DNA of 64,000 nucleotides from RGIG3159 sp034927685 (GTDB taxonomy: Bacteria > Bacillota > Clostridia > Oscillospirales > Oscillospiraceae). The notes under the pieces were generated by a model. The model was not told the DNA's origin and searched no databases. It was given only the letters and a program-made list of their open reading frames with translations. Of the stretch, positions 1 through 8,626 are shown piece by piece. Numbering within the stretch: the stretch's first letter is position 1; each line of letters starts with the position of its first letter. A program made the position numbers and the translations under genes. The stretch covers positions 62,001 through 126,000 of the forward strand of contig JAYFPO010000031.1 in the NCBI GenBank assembly GCA_034927685.1. The letters run 5' to 3'.

Positions 1-782
1 GAGCCGATAATAAAGAATACCATGGTCATCAGCTCAAAAAGAGTACTGTGATAATACAGAATATTCTGGCTCATTGGGGCAAAGCCGCCGGTGCTCCATG
101 CGGACATAAAGATCCACATGCCATGGAAAAATGCTCTGTCCGGAGCAAGTCCCGCCGCCATGGCGCATATCGTCAATGCGACCGTCCCAACCGCAAGGTA
201 AACAAGGCTGATATACCAGATTTGCCTTGCGGTGCTGACCGCGTTGGGGAAGAGTTTCTCATCTTTCCCTTCGCCAACATACATCTTGTAAGCGCCGCTT
301 TGAAATTTGGTGAGGAAGGTCAGCGCCAGCACAACCATACCCTGGCCTCCAAGGAATGTGAGCATGTGCCTCCACATATTGATGCCCACTGACAGATGAT
401 CCATATCCTGCACCAAGGTAAGGCCTGTCGTGGTAAGCCCGCTCATCACGTCGAAACAGCAATCCAGATAGGACAGGTAGTTGCCCGAAAGGGAATATGG
501 CAATGCACACAGCAGCGTTCCCAAAAGCCAGGCGCCGGAGGCAACGATTGTGCCCTCGCCAAAGCTGAGCTTAACGCCTCTGTGACGGTATCCGATCAAA
601 ATCATGCCCGCTCCGATCAAAACGGTAATCGAAGCGGTCAGCAAAAACACCGCAGATATTTTCCATTCAGAATACAGCGCGGAGACAGCGACCGGAAGAA
701 GCTGAAGCGTTCCCAAAATAATGACGATGTTACCAATAAAATAACAAATGGGATAAAATTTATTCATAGGCCGTTCAATCAT
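1..782 (-). CDS. trkH: TrkH/KtrB-type potassium uptake channel subunit (partial, C-terminus off window)
   Basis: This is the membrane subunit of a Trk/Ktr K+ uptake system, the pore that the TrkA proteins encoded just upstream gate. About 260 N-terminal residues are visible, highly hydrophobic with several membrane spans. Two selectivity-filter-like segments can be read: FDVMSGLTTTGLT and FMSAWSTGGFAP, both typical of TrkH. The gene runs off the left edge, so the last two filter repeats are not seen. ATG at 782 has AGGAG about 12 bases upstream, lying in the end of the preceding small gene; a second in-frame ATG at 767 lacks a ribosome site. It is the last visible gene of a minus-strand operon (TPR, trkA, trkA, small peptide, trkH). 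Confidence 0.93.
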   Translation of the reverse strand, partial: MIERPMNKFYPICYFIGNIVIILGTLQLLPVAVSALYSEWKISAVFLLTASITVLIGAGMILIGYRHRGVKLSFGEGTIVASGAWLLGTLLCALPYSLSGNYLSYLDCCFDVMSGLTTTGLTLVQDMDHLSVGINMWRHMLTFLGGQGMVVLALTFLTKFQSGAYKMYVGEGKDEKLFPNAVSTARQIWYISLVYLAVGTVALTICAMAAGLAPDRAFFHGMWIFMSAWSTGGFAPMSQNILYYHSTLFELMTMVFFIIG

Positions 783-789
783 GGCTGCA

Positions 790-897
790 CTATACTCCTG
801 TTATCAGAACTGCCGCAAGAAAACCCATGGCGATTAACCCGACTGCGAACAGTATTTCCGCAAGGACCCCTGCAATGGTTAGATTCAGTCGTTTCAT
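790..897 (-). CDS. 35-residue single-span membrane peptide inside the trk operon
   Basis: A complete small reading frame of 35 codons begins MKRLNLTIAGVLAEILFAVG and continues as a hydrophobic stretch of about 25 residues, after a basic N-terminus (K2, R3). It would be one transmembrane helix with its N-terminus in the cytoplasm. GGAGAG lies 7 bases before the ATG. It fills the gap between trkA and trkH exactly: its stop at 790 is 8 bases before the trkH start, and the trkH ribosome site lies inside its last codons, which suggests coupled translation. I do not recognise the family. By analogy with KdpF in the Kdp pump it could be a small accessory subunit of the channel; this is inference. 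Confidence 0.65.
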   Translation of the reverse strand: MKRLNLTIAGVLAEILFAVGLIAMGFLAAVLITGV

Positions 898-910
898 GTT
901 CGTCTCTCCA

Positions 911-1579
911 TTAAAAACTTGAGCACTGCCAAAAAACATGCTCGATATCGGTTTCGCTGCCCATGATGATCACCATATCGCCTGCTTCCAGAAGCGTATC
1001 TCCGCTCGGTATGATCACCTGATCCTTATGCAGGACGGATATGAGAATCATCCCTTTGGGAAGACCCAGTTCTGCAAGACGCTTTCCCGCAAAAAAGGAG
1101 CCCGGCGCAACCGTTGCCTTCCGTATTCGTACGTTCAGAGATTTTCCTTTGAGCAGTTCATTCACGTCGGTCCAGTCGAGTTCCTGGTCGATCGCGGCGG
1201 CGATTCGCGCGGTACTGCTGATGACAGAATCGACCCCGAGCTTTTCAAAAACGCGGATGTTTTTGGGATTTTTAACCCTGGCGATGGTCCGCTTTACTCC
1301 GAAATAGTCTTTTGCAAGCTGGCAGGCAACCAAATTGTTTTGATCGTGCCCCGTTACGGCAATCAGCGCGTCCACATGAAAAATCCCTGCGTCGCGCAGG
1401 CAATCGACGTCCGTACCGTCGCCATAAGTGACTTCAACCACGCCGGAATTGAAATCCGTGGCGATCTGTTTGCAGCGGGACTGGTCTGCTTCAATCATCA
1501 TGATGTGGTGTTTCTCTTCGAGCAGCGCTTTTGCCAGGTAATACCCGACGTTTCCGCCGCCGACGATCAATATTCTCAT
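911..1579 (-). CDS. trkA: TrkA-type K+ channel gating subunit (RCK_N + RCK_C)
   Basis: A cytoplasmic regulatory subunit of Trk/Ktr potassium uptake, 222 residues. The N-terminus, MRILIVGGGNVGYYLAKALL, is a dinucleotide-binding Rossmann fold with a GGGNVG loop, followed by an acidic residue (MIEAD) at the end of strand 2 that would hold the nucleotide ribose. Residues from about 140 form the RCK_C (TrkA-C) ligand-binding domain (VAPGSFFAGKRLAELGLP). The start overlaps the stop of the preceding trkA gene by four bases (ATGA), so the two are probably translationally coupled. The pair of TrkA proteins may form a heteromeric gating ring; which one binds the channel cannot be told from sequence. 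Confidence 0.93.
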   Translation of the reverse strand: MRILIVGGGNVGYYLAKALLEEKHHIMMIEADQSRCKQIATDFNSGVVEVTYGDGTDVDCLRDAGIFHVDALIAVTGHDQNNLVACQLAKDYFGVKRTIARVKNPKNIRVFEKLGVDSVISSTARIAAAIDQELDWTDVNELLKGKSLNVRIRKATVAPGSFFAGKRLAELGLPKGMILISVLHKDQVIIPSGDTLLEAGDMVIIMGSETDIEHVFWQCSSF

Positions 1580-1989
1580 TTCACAGCCGCCCCCTGCAAC
1601 AGTTCGGTAAAGAATCGCTCCACTGTGAGGGTCGTGGGACAGATCGTCTGAAGCCCCATGACGGATAATACACGCTGCCGCTCCGGATCATCTGTTTCCA
1701 CGAGAACGCTGGGAACGCGATAAAGTTGCCGTGCGATCTGCGCAATCATAATATTGGTGTTGTCATCGGCGGTAACTGCCGCCAACGCATCTGCTTTTTC
1801 GATGCCGGCTTCCTTCAGAACATCCTCGTCGATCGGGACGCCGGTCACCATCATACAATTGCATCCGCTGCCCAACCGGGAAAAGTTGTCTGGGTCACGG
1901 TCGATGACAACAACGTCATGGCCCTCTTCTGAGAACTCTTTTACAAGGATTGCTCCAACCTTACTGCATCCGGCTATAATTATGTACAT
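1576..1989 (-). CDS. trkA: TrkA-N domain potassium uptake regulator, short form
   Basis: A 137-residue protein made of one RCK_N/TrkA-N domain: MYIIIAGCSKVGAILVKEFS gives the nucleotide-binding loop (GCSKVG in place of the usual GxGxxG) and VVVIDRD supplies the ribose-binding acid. A C-terminal RCK_C domain is absent, so it is the short KtrA-like partner of the 222-aa TrkA encoded downstream. The ATG at 1989 was chosen over an upstream one because it begins exactly at the first strand of the fold and has a purine-rich site upstream. It overlaps the next gene by four bases and starts just after the TPR gene ends. Confidence 0.88.
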   Translation of the reverse strand: MYIIIAGCSKVGAILVKEFSEEGHDVVVIDRDPDNFSRLGSGCNCMMVTGVPIDEDVLKEAGIEKADALAAVTADDNTNIMIAQIARQLYRVPSVLVETDDPERQRVLSVMGLQTICPTTLTVERFFTELLQGAAVK

Positions 1990-1993
1990 TTGA

Positions 1994-2332
1994 TTATTCC
2001 GCCTCTCGCTTATGTAGGAAATGAACTTTGCCGGTCTCGCAGTCGTGCTGGAAATATGCGCATGGATGCGGCATTGTGTAACTTCCGTAACACTCCATAT
2101 TCCATAAGGACGGTTGATAGGTCGGATCAAGCGAATACGCCGCGCGAAAATGTTTCATTGCTTCAACGTGAGAATTTTCGCTTTCCAGCATAAGCCCCAT
2201 CAGATTATGCGGAACAGCGTCGTGCGGATATTCTAACATTGCGGCACAGATCAGAGCTTCGCATTCCGGGTATTTTTTTTCGGATATCAGCTCTTTTGCC
2301 TGCACGATGGTGGACACCAGGTCCTTCTCCAT
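1994..2332 (-). CDS. Small TPR-repeat protein, first gene of the trk operon
   Basis: A 112-residue cytoplasmic protein with about two tetratricopeptide repeats (residues 12-80, e.g. YPECEALICAAMLEYP followed by HVEAMKHFRAAYSLDPTYQ), then a Trp/Tyr/His-rich tail ending in KREAE. AGGAGG sits 7 bases before the ATG. TPR proteins bind protein partners; nothing in the sequence names the partner. It is co-directional with and 4 bases from the following trkA gene, so it is probably co-transcribed. Potassium-operon association with a TPR protein is seen here but the function is unknown. Confidence 0.82.
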   Translation of the reverse strand: MEKDLVSTIVQAKELISEKKYPECEALICAAMLEYPHDAVPHNLMGLMLESENSHVEAMKHFRAAYSLDPTYQPSLWNMECYGSYTMPHPCAYFQHDCETGKVHFLHKREAE

Positions 2333-2454
2333 GGAAAAGCCTCCTCGCTTTTGATAACCGTATTTTAATGCCCGCGACGTCAGGGTGCCGTTCGAAAAAG
2401 AGCTGCGGTGTTAAAATTATGTTAATGGGAATAGAAATTCCGCGAAACAAAATT

Positions 2455-2486
2455 GAACTCCCCCGGGCCGATACCCGGGGGAGTTC
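2455..2486. terminator. Perfect 13-bp hairpin, bidirectional terminator
   Basis: GAACTCCCCCGGG and its exact complement enclose a 6-base loop (2468-2473). On the minus strand the stem follows the SH3b/CHAP gene and runs into AATTTTGTTT; on the plus strand it runs into a T-rich stretch. It most likely ends the 2501-4531 transcript. Confidence 0.85.
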
Positions 2487-2500
2487 AAGATTTTTCTGAT

Positions 2501-4531
2501 TTAACTTGCGTAATCCAAACAGATCCAACCGCCGGAGGAGAGCTGCCCCCAGCTCCTGCCGTCCACGCTCTGCTCGGCAACGATGACGCAGGAGGCACCC
2601 TTGGTCAGGGAAGAGAGGATGGAATTGCCGGTGCCTGGCCCGGAACGGACGTTGACCACGCTGCCGGTGATGGTGGCGGTTCGCCCGGAGGAACCGGTCG
2701 TACTCCCGCCGCCGGAGGAGGTGCTGACGTAGGCCATGCTGATCCAGCCTGCGGAGGTCTTGCCCCAGGACGCGCCGTCCGCGGTGGTAAGCTCCGTAAT
2801 CTCGACGGTATTGCCCTTGTAGAGATAGGATACGACACTGCCGGTGCCCGGTGTGGACCGGACATTGAGCACGCTGGCGGTTACGGTGCCGGACTGGGAG
2901 GTTGCGGTGCCGGTGGTTGGCGTCGTCTCCGTCGGGGTCGAAGTCGCGGCGTCGCCGCTGTAAGTCGTGTAGGTCAGGCAGATCCAGCCGCCGGAGGAGA
3001 GCTCGCCCCAGGTTGCGCCGTCTGCGGAGACAGTTTGCGTAATGATGCAGCTCGCGCCCTTGGTCAGGGTGGAGACGACGCCGTTGGAGGTACCTGCGCC
3101 GGACCGGACGTTGACGACGGTGCCGGTGACGGTGACCGTTGTGCCGGTGGAGGGCGTTTCCACAGGATCGGTCGTGGTGCCGGTGTCCGCCGTGACCTTC
3201 GAGGCATACTCCAGGCAGATCCAGCCGCCGGTGGAGAGCTGACCCCAGGTACGGCCGCTGACGGTCTGTTCGGCGGTGACAGTGGCTGTTGCGCCGCTGG
3301 ACAGTGTGCCGGTGACGGCGCCCGTGTCGGGCGTTGCGCGGACGTTTAGCAGGGAAGCGGTGATCTTTACCTCATAGGAGGTAAAACCGGGATCGGTGCT
3401 TCCGCTGTCCGGTGTCTGCGCGGCTTCCGCTGTATATTTCAGCGCGATCCAGCCGCCTGTGGAGAGCTGGCCCCATTCGAGACCGCCGGACGTGGTCTTA
3501 TCCACGATGGTGACGGTATCACCGGTATGCAGGGTGCCGGTCTGCGCGTTGGAGGTGCCAGCGCCGGAACGGACGGTCAGAATGTCGCAGCTGACGGTAA
3601 CGTCGTAGGCGGTCACGGTGCCGCCGTCGTTGGGTTCGGGGTCGCTGCCGTCGGACGCGGTCACTTTTTCTGCATAGCCGGTCAGGCAGATCCAGCCGCC
3701 GGTGGAGAGCTGGCCCCACGTCTGACCGTTGGAGCCTGTGATTTCCGCGACAATGCTGACAACAGTGCCCTGACTCAGGGTGTACTGCGCGGAGGAAGAG
3801 GTGCTGGCGTTGGCGCGGACATTCAGCAGGGACGCGGTGATTTTGACGTCATAGCTGACCACTTGGGCATCGCTGTCCGAGCCGGTGGGCGTCGTCACAG
3901 GATCGCTGAAATCCGCGGTTGTCGTATCGTTTGTGTAGGAAGGCACGCCGTAATAGAGAATGACGCGCCAGCCGCCGCTCCGTATGCCTGTGGAACGGTC
4001 ATAGGTAACGTTGCTGACTTTACTGCTATAGTTGCCCTCCACGGTGTAGATGGTGGTGGCGTCCACGGCGGTAACCAAACCGACGTGATCGGTGGTACCG
4101 TTCTTATAACCGACGAAGATCAGATCGCCCGGGCGGGGAACGTAGCCGCTGCCGAAGGCATAAGCCGCGTTGCCGTTTTGTCCGCTTTTCAGGTTGCTGA
4201 GCCAGGAGGAGCAAAGAGCGGAGGAACTGAAATAGGCGGTGGTGCTCCCGGCCTGGTTGAGGCACCAGGTGAGGAACATGGCGCACCACGGCATCGTGCT
4301 GAAGTCGGAGCCGATGACGGTGCTCCACCAGGCGCCGTATTTGGTGCCCTCATCATATGTATAGCCGACCTGTGTCTGCGCAATCTGGACCACGTCGGTC
4401 CGTTGGTTGCCGGTGTTTACATAGGTGTTCGGATAATCGGTGGAATAGGCGCTTGCGCCGGTTTTCAGCGTGGCGCAGAGACCGAATACCAGACAAACAG
4501 CCAATATGAAACTCAGAATGCGCTTTTTCAT
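2501..4531 (-). CDS. Secreted CHAP-domain peptidoglycan hydrolase with six SH3b repeats
   Basis: A 676-residue exported protein. MKKRILSFILAVCLVFGLCA is a signal peptide ending near ASA. Residues about 45-205 are a CHAP/NlpC-like amidase: the nucleophile Cys is in STMPWCAMF and the His in TTDHVGLV, with RPGDLIFV before it. Six bacterial SH3 domains follow, each opening with a 'VLNVRSGAGT'-like segment and ending 'WGQLSTGGWICL'; they would bind cell wall. Thr/Ser/Pro-rich linkers separate them. AAAGGAG lies 6 bases before ATG 4531; an upstream start would place the signal peptide internally. The repeats also form repetitive DNA. The SH3b domain resembles that of the amidase encoded at 8627. 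A role in wall turnover or cell separation is likely; an extracellular activity on other bacteria is possible. Confidence 0.9.
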   Translation of the reverse strand: MKKRILSFILAVCLVFGLCATLKTGASAYSTDYPNTYVNTGNQRTDVVQIAQTQVGYTYDEGTKYGAWWSTVIGSDFSTMPWCAMFLTWCLNQAGSTTAYFSSSALCSSWLSNLKSGQNGNAAYAFGSGYVPRPGDLIFVGYKNGTTDHVGLVTAVDATTIYTVEGNYSSKVSNVTYDRSTGIRSGGWRVILYYGVPSYTNDTTTADFSDPVTTPTGSDSDAQVVSYDVKITASLLNVRANASTSSSAQYTLSQGTVVSIVAEITGSNGQTWGQLSTGGWICLTGYAEKVTASDGSDPEPNDGGTVTAYDVTVSCDILTVRSGAGTSNAQTGTLHTGDTVTIVDKTTSGGLEWGQLSTGGWIALKYTAEAAQTPDSGSTDPGFTSYEVKITASLLNVRATPDTGAVTGTLSSGATATVTAEQTVSGRTWGQLSTGGWICLEYASKVTADTGTTTDPVETPSTGTTVTVTGTVVNVRSGAGTSNGVVSTLTKGASCIITQTVSADGATWGELSSGGWICLTYTTYSGDAATSTPTETTPTTGTATSQSGTVTASVLNVRSTPGTGSVVSYLYKGNTVEITELTTADGASWGKTSAGWISMAYVSTSSGGGSTTGSSGRTATITGSVVNVRSGPGTGNSILSSLTKGASCVIVAEQSVDGRSWGQLSSGGWICLDYAS

Positions 4532-4776
4532 GGTAGACTCCTTTGTTTTACAGTTTGTAGGACCGGTTCTGCCGTTCCGCAGCGACAGAACCTTTACATA
4601 ACGGTAACAAAATTGTATCACACTTTTCCAGAAAAGGGAAGACGGCGCGGCACAGTTTTTTCTTTCTCTGCACATTTTGTCAAATCCTCCGGCTTTTTCG
4701 GAAACGCGGTCGACTGCCCTCCAAAAAATATGACAAAATAGAGACAGAGTACAGCCGGGAAGCGTCGGCGTATCGG

Positions 4777-4805
4777 TTGCATTTTAGCGGAGAATACGGT
4801 ATCAT
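4777..4805 (+). promoter_or_regulatory. Sigma-A-type promoter for the ABC exporter
   Basis: TTGCAT, a 17-base spacer and TATCAT, ending 33 bases before the ATG at 4839. The rest of the 4532-4838 gap shows no gene. Confidence 0.6.
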
Positions 4806-4838
4806 GGTGGGTGAAAAAAAGGAACAAGAGGGATAGTT

Positions 4839-6590
4839 ATGAATCGGGAATCAAAAGGGCTCTTGCGGATGTTTCTCAGGTACTTTCGGCCGCATTTGCG
4901 GCTGTTCGCGCTGGATATGACCTGCGCGGTGGCGGTTTCCGCCATCGACCTGTGCTACCCGCTGGTGTCCCGCAGTGCCATGTACGACCTGCTGCCGGAC
5001 AACCAGTATCGGACATTTTTTCTGGTCATGGGTGTGGTGCTGCTGGCGTATGTCCTGCGGACGCTGCTGTATTATGTGATCTGCTACTGGGGTCACACCT
5101 TCGGTATCCGCGTGGAGGCGGACATCCGGCGCGACCTCTATCTCCACATCCAGACGCTGGGCTTCGACTACTTCGACCAAAACCGCACCGGTCAACTGAT
5201 GAGCCGCCTGACCAGCGACCTCTTCGACCTGACGGAGCTGGCCCATCACGGACCGGAGGATCTTGTGACTTCCGCCGCCACGGTGCTGGGCGCGCTGATC
5301 GTGATGTTCTCCATCGAATGGCGGCTGGCGCTGGTGGTGGCGGTCATCCTGCCGGTGTTTTTTCTGGTGCTGATGCGCCAGCGCAGGGCGATGCGGGAGA
5401 CATCACAGGGCGTCAAGCAGAAAGTGGCCATGATTAATACGGACATCGAGTCCGGCCTCTCCGGCATTCGGACCGCAAAAGCCTTTGCCAATGAGGAGAT
5501 GGAGCGGGAAAAGTTCGACTGCTCCAATGAGCAGTTCAAGACCGCCAAGCGCACCTTCCATAAGGCGATGGCACGCTTCCTTTCCACCATGGAGTTTTTC
5601 CTGTGCATTCTCTCCGCGGCGGTCATCACCGCGGGCGGCTACCTGATTATGCGCGGAGAACTGAATTACATCGATCTCATCACGTTCAGCCTGTACGTCA
5701 CGACCTTTGTGAACCCGATCCGAAAGCTGGCCAACTTCTCCGAGCTGTTTGCCTCCGGCTTCGCCGGGCTGCGGCGGTTCCGGGATGTGATGGAGATGCA
5801 GCCGTCCGTGCAGGACGCGCAGGACGCGGAGACGCTGCAAAACGTGCGGGGACAGGTGGATGTGGACCATGTGAGCTTTGCCTACGACGGCGACCTCGCG
5901 GTACTGCGGGATGTGAGCCTCCATGTAAAGCCCGGAGAAACGATTGCCGTGGTGGGACCTTCCGGCGGCGGAAAAACGACGCTCTGCCAGCTGCTGCCGC
6001 GGTTTTACGACGTTTCGTCCGGCTCCGTTTCGGTCGACGGACGGGATGTGCGGCGCGTGACGCAGCATTCCCTCCATGAAAACATCGGGATTGTGCAGCA
6101 GGATGTGTTTCTCTTTGCCGACAGCATTCTGGAGAACATCCGCTACGGCAGGCCGGGCGCGACCGACGACGAGGTGGTAGAGGCGGCACACCGGGCGGAG
6201 ATCTACGAGGATATCATGGCGATGCCGGACGGATTCGAGACTTATGTCGGCGAGCGGGGCACCCTGCTCTCCGGCGGGCAGAAGCAGAGGGTCTCCATCG
6301 CGCGGATTTTCCTGAAGAATCCGCCTATCCTGATTCTGGATGAAGCAACCTCGGCCCTGGACAGCGTGACGGAGGCACGGATTCAGCGCGCCTTCGACGA
6401 GCTGGCCCGTGGACGGACAACGCTGGTCATTGCCCACCGGCTTTCCACGATCCGCAATGCCGGAAGGATCGTGGTCATCGCGGACGGCGTCATCGCCGAG
6501 GAGGGGACGCATGAGCGGCTTCTCGCGCAGGGCGGGATGTACGCGGCGCTCTATGAGACGCAGACCAGAATGGGGAATGCGGCGGAATGA
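4839..6590 (+). CDS. ABC exporter half-transporter (MsbA/LmrA-like multidrug or lipid exporter)
   Basis: A 583-residue fusion of a six-helix type-I exporter membrane domain (residues about 15-310) with an ATP-binding domain (about 340-575). Walker A is GPSGGGKTT, the signature LSGGQKQR, Walker B ILILDEATSALD and the switch histidine AHRLST. It works as a homodimer or with another half, pumping a hydrophobic substrate outwards; the substrate cannot be predicted. GAGGG precedes the ATG by 6 bases, and an alternative frame starting at 4811 is a shadow. It overlaps the downstream permease by four bases (ATGA), so the two are probably expressed together. Confidence 0.92.
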   Translation: MNRESKGLLRMFLRYFRPHLRLFALDMTCAVAVSAIDLCYPLVSRSAMYDLLPDNQYRTFFLVMGVVLLAYVLRTLLYYVICYWGHTFGIRVEADIRRDLYLHIQTLGFDYFDQNRTGQLMSRLTSDLFDLTELAHHGPEDLVTSAATVLGALIVMFSIEWRLALVVAVILPVFFLVLMRQRRAMRETSQGVKQKVAMINTDIESGLSGIRTAKAFANEEMEREKFDCSNEQFKTAKRTFHKAMARFLSTMEFFLCILSAAVITAGGYLIMRGELNYIDLITFSLYVTTFVNPIRKLANFSELFASGFAGLRRFRDVMEMQPSVQDAQDAETLQNVRGQVDVDHVSFAYDGDLAVLRDVSLHVKPGETIAVVGPSGGGKTTLCQLLPRFYDVSSGSVSVDGRDVRRVTQHSLHENIGIVQQDVFLFADSILENIRYGRPGATDDEVVEAAHRAEIYEDIMAMPDGFETYVGERGTLLSGGQKQRVSIARIFLKNPPILILDEATSALDSVTEARIQRAFDELARGRTTLVIAHRLSTIRNAGRIVVIADGVIAEEGTHERLLAQGGMYAALYETQTRMGNAAE

Positions 6591-7438
6591 AAAAAAGCAG
6601 ACAAGAAGGCCGCGGCGCGGCGTTATTTCTGTTTCTTGCTGCGTTTTTCTGGAGCCTCAGCGGAATTCTGACCAAGTCGGTCTCCTTCAGCGGGGTGGAG
6701 CTTGCGGTGATCCGGGGGCTGACGGCCTGCGTGGTCGTGGCTGCCGTCACCCGCCGGATTCCCAGACATTTGAACAAGGCAAAGGTTTTGACGGCAGTCT
6801 GCTTTTTCGGGCAGGGGCTGCTGTTCATCTGCGCCAACAAGGATACGACGGCGGCCAACGCCACGGTACTGCAGAACACCTCGCCCGTGTACATTCTGCT
6901 CTTTACAGCCATCGCAACAAAAACTCTGCCGCGCCGCCGGGATGTGGTGACCTGCCTCGTGCTGCTTTTCGGCATTTTTCTCGCGTTTGTGGGAAATCTG
7001 GGCGGCGGCGGAGCGCTTGGCAACATGCTGGCGCTGGCCTCCGCGCTGTTTTACGCGGGCGTCTACTATTGCAGCCGCCTGCCCGGGGCAGACCCCGTGG
7101 AGTCGGTCATTCTGGGCAACGGTCTCTATGTGCTGCTGCTGCCGCTGCTGCTGACCAGCCGGACGGTTCTCGCCGCCGACGCGGCGGACTGGGGCTATGC
7201 GATCCTCTTCGGCGTTTGCAGCGGCGCCGTCGCGTGGCTCTGCTTTGCGCGGGGGATCCGGTATGTGCCGCCGCTCCGGGCGAATTTTATCACCATGACG
7301 GAGCCGATTATGGCGCCGATCTGGACGTTTTTGCTGCTCCATGAGACCATGAGCGTCCCTTCTCTGTTGGGGTGCGGTGTTGTGATCGTGACGCTGCTTG
7401 TCTACAACACGCTGTCTGTCAGAGAGCAGGCGCGCTGA
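6587..7438 (+). CDS. EamA/DMT-family permease
   Basis: A 283-residue membrane protein with about ten predicted helices arranged as two EamA halves. The N-terminal half begins at FLFLAAFFWSLSGILTKSV and the second half shows YAILFGVCSGAVAWLCFARGIRYVPPLRANFITMTEPIMAPIWTF split over successive helices, typical of drug/metabolite transporters. It starts inside the stop codon of the ABC exporter gene. DMT proteins move small metabolites or amines; no substrate clue is present. Confidence 0.88.
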   Translation: MKKSRQEGRGAALFLFLAAFFWSLSGILTKSVSFSGVELAVIRGLTACVVVAAVTRRIPRHLNKAKVLTAVCFFGQGLLFICANKDTTAANATVLQNTSPVYILLFTAIATKTLPRRRDVVTCLVLLFGIFLAFVGNLGGGGALGNMLALASALFYAGVYYCSRLPGADPVESVILGNGLYVLLLPLLLTSRTVLAADAADWGYAILFGVCSGAVAWLCFARGIRYVPPLRANFITMTEPIMAPIWTFLLLHETMSVPSLLGCGVVIVTLLVYNTLSVREQAR

Positions 7439-7462
7439 GCGCCGCCGCTACGATTTTGCGCG

Positions 7463-7509
7463 GCAGAACCCCGTCCCTCCGGAACATACCGGCAGGGGCG
7501 GGGTTCTGC
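7463..7509. terminator. Hairpin between convergent genes
   Basis: An 11-bp perfect stem, GCAGAACCCCG with its complement, encloses about 25 bases that include a further CCGG pairing. It lies between the permease gene and the minus-strand FliB-like gene. The T-tract is weak on both sides. Confidence 0.5.
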
Positions 7510-7529
7510 GTTCTGGGCTTGGTTTGCGG

Positions 7530-8552
7530 TCAGACGGTGAGAAGCAGGGCCGGAAGGTAGCTGCGGGTGTGGGAGGCCCAGCGGGCAAAGCGGCGGAGAT
7601 TTTCCTCGGAGTGCTCCGTTTCCCTGGCATACAGCGTGATGAGACCGACGGGGTTGGCCGGGTCTGTGGCGCAGAGCCGGTCACACATCAGCAGGGAGGC
7701 GGCGCAGAACTCCAGCTTTCGGAGCAGCTTTCCGTCGCAGGCTGCTTGCAACGCGTATTTATAGAGAAAATATTGCAGCAGCCGCTCGGCGGAAGCCTCA
7801 TCCAGCGCGGGCGGGCCGTAGGAGAGCTGAGGCAGCAGCTTCGGAAAGCGCGCGGTCAGGTGCTCCATACCCTGAAAGCACCGTGTCAGCGTGGAAAAAT
7901 CCGCCGCCTTCTGTGGAAGCAGCGCGGTAAGCCGCGCCGGCAGGGACTCGTCGGGCCAGGCCGACAAAACCGCATCCGGCGCATCGAACGCCTTCTCCAG
8001 CTCGCCGCCGAGGGAGAGCAGCAGAGCCGCCCGCTGCCGTACGGGGAAAGCCCGGTTTCCGGCGATTCGGAACGCCAGCGCCCTGCCGCGCAGCACCGCG
8101 TAGAAGCGGCCGGGGTCGAGATCGTTGAGGGCCGGCGGGGCGTCTGTAATCCGCTCCGTGATGGAGAAGGGCGTTTCCAGAATCAGACGGCAGGCTGCGG
8201 GGCAGGAGAGGGAGAGCCCTTCCTCCGTGAGCGCGCCGAATTCGCAGGTGAACCGTGGATAGCGGCGGCAGACGCGGCTGAGCGCCTCCTCACCGAAGGC
8301 CTGCTGGAGGCTGCAAAGGCCGTCCTCTGTCAGCATCGGGCAGCCGCGGCCGGAAAAGGCCAGATAGCTGTCCCCGTCGCTGTCCCGGCGCAGTGCCGCG
8401 CGTACACGCTTACCCAGCGGTCCGGGCATTGCCTCATAGCGTGCCCGCGTCTCGTCGTCCACCACGACCTCCCAGGCGTTGCAGCAGGTATCCGCGCAGG
8501 TTCCGGCGGCACAGACAAAGGCATCGCCATAGGACGGCGTGTGTATTTTCAT
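7530..8552 (-). CDS. fliB: FliB-like flagellin lysine-N-methylase family protein
   Basis: A 340-residue soluble protein. The N-terminus, MKIHTPSYGDAFVCAAGTCA, begins a cysteine cluster (FVCAAGTCADTCC, then GRGCPMLTEDGLCSLQ and VCRRYPR) characteristic of proteins annotated as flagellin lysine-N-methylase, which probably bind a metal. ATG at 8552 was chosen because the conserved cluster begins straight after it; the ribosome site is weak. In Salmonella FliB methylates flagellin lysines. No flagellar gene is in this window, and many clostridia carry such proteins singly, so the target here is uncertain. Divergent from the amidase gene. Confidence 0.75.
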   Translation of the reverse strand: MKIHTPSYGDAFVCAAGTCADTCCNAWEVVVDDETRARYEAMPGPLGKRVRAALRRDSDGDSYLAFSGRGCPMLTEDGLCSLQQAFGEEALSRVCRRYPRFTCEFGALTEEGLSLSCPAACRLILETPFSITERITDAPPALNDLDPGRFYAVLRGRALAFRIAGNRAFPVRQRAALLLSLGGELEKAFDAPDAVLSAWPDESLPARLTALLPQKAADFSTLTRCFQGMEHLTARFPKLLPQLSYGPPALDEASAERLLQYFLYKYALQAACDGKLLRKLEFCAASLLMCDRLCATDPANPVGLITLYARETEHSEENLRRFARWASHTRSYLPALLLTV

Positions 8553-8580
8553 AAGACCGGACCACTTTTCTTGGTTAATT

Positions 8581-8596
8581 TTTCCAGAACTGGAAA
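8581..8596. promoter_or_regulatory. Short palindrome between divergent genes
   Basis: TTTCCAG and CTGGAAA separated by two bases lie in the 74-base gap between the FliB-like and amidase genes. It could be an operator or chance. Confidence 0.25.
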
Positions 8597-8626
8597 GAAT
8601 AGGAACAGAACCGAGGAAAGGAATGC

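Noticed and set aside
2453..3349. Long plus-strand reading frame opposite the SH3b protein
   Set aside because: It is a Gly/Ala-rich shadow of the repeat-coding minus strand, with no ribosome site or domain.
2600..3850. Tandem DNA repeat or CRISPR-like array
   Set aside because: The periodicity comes from SH3b-coding repeats of about 200 bases, not from short repeats with spacers.
3527..4741. 404-codon plus-strand frame
   Set aside because: Also an antisense shadow of the CHAP/SH3b gene; composition is biased and no fold is recognisable.
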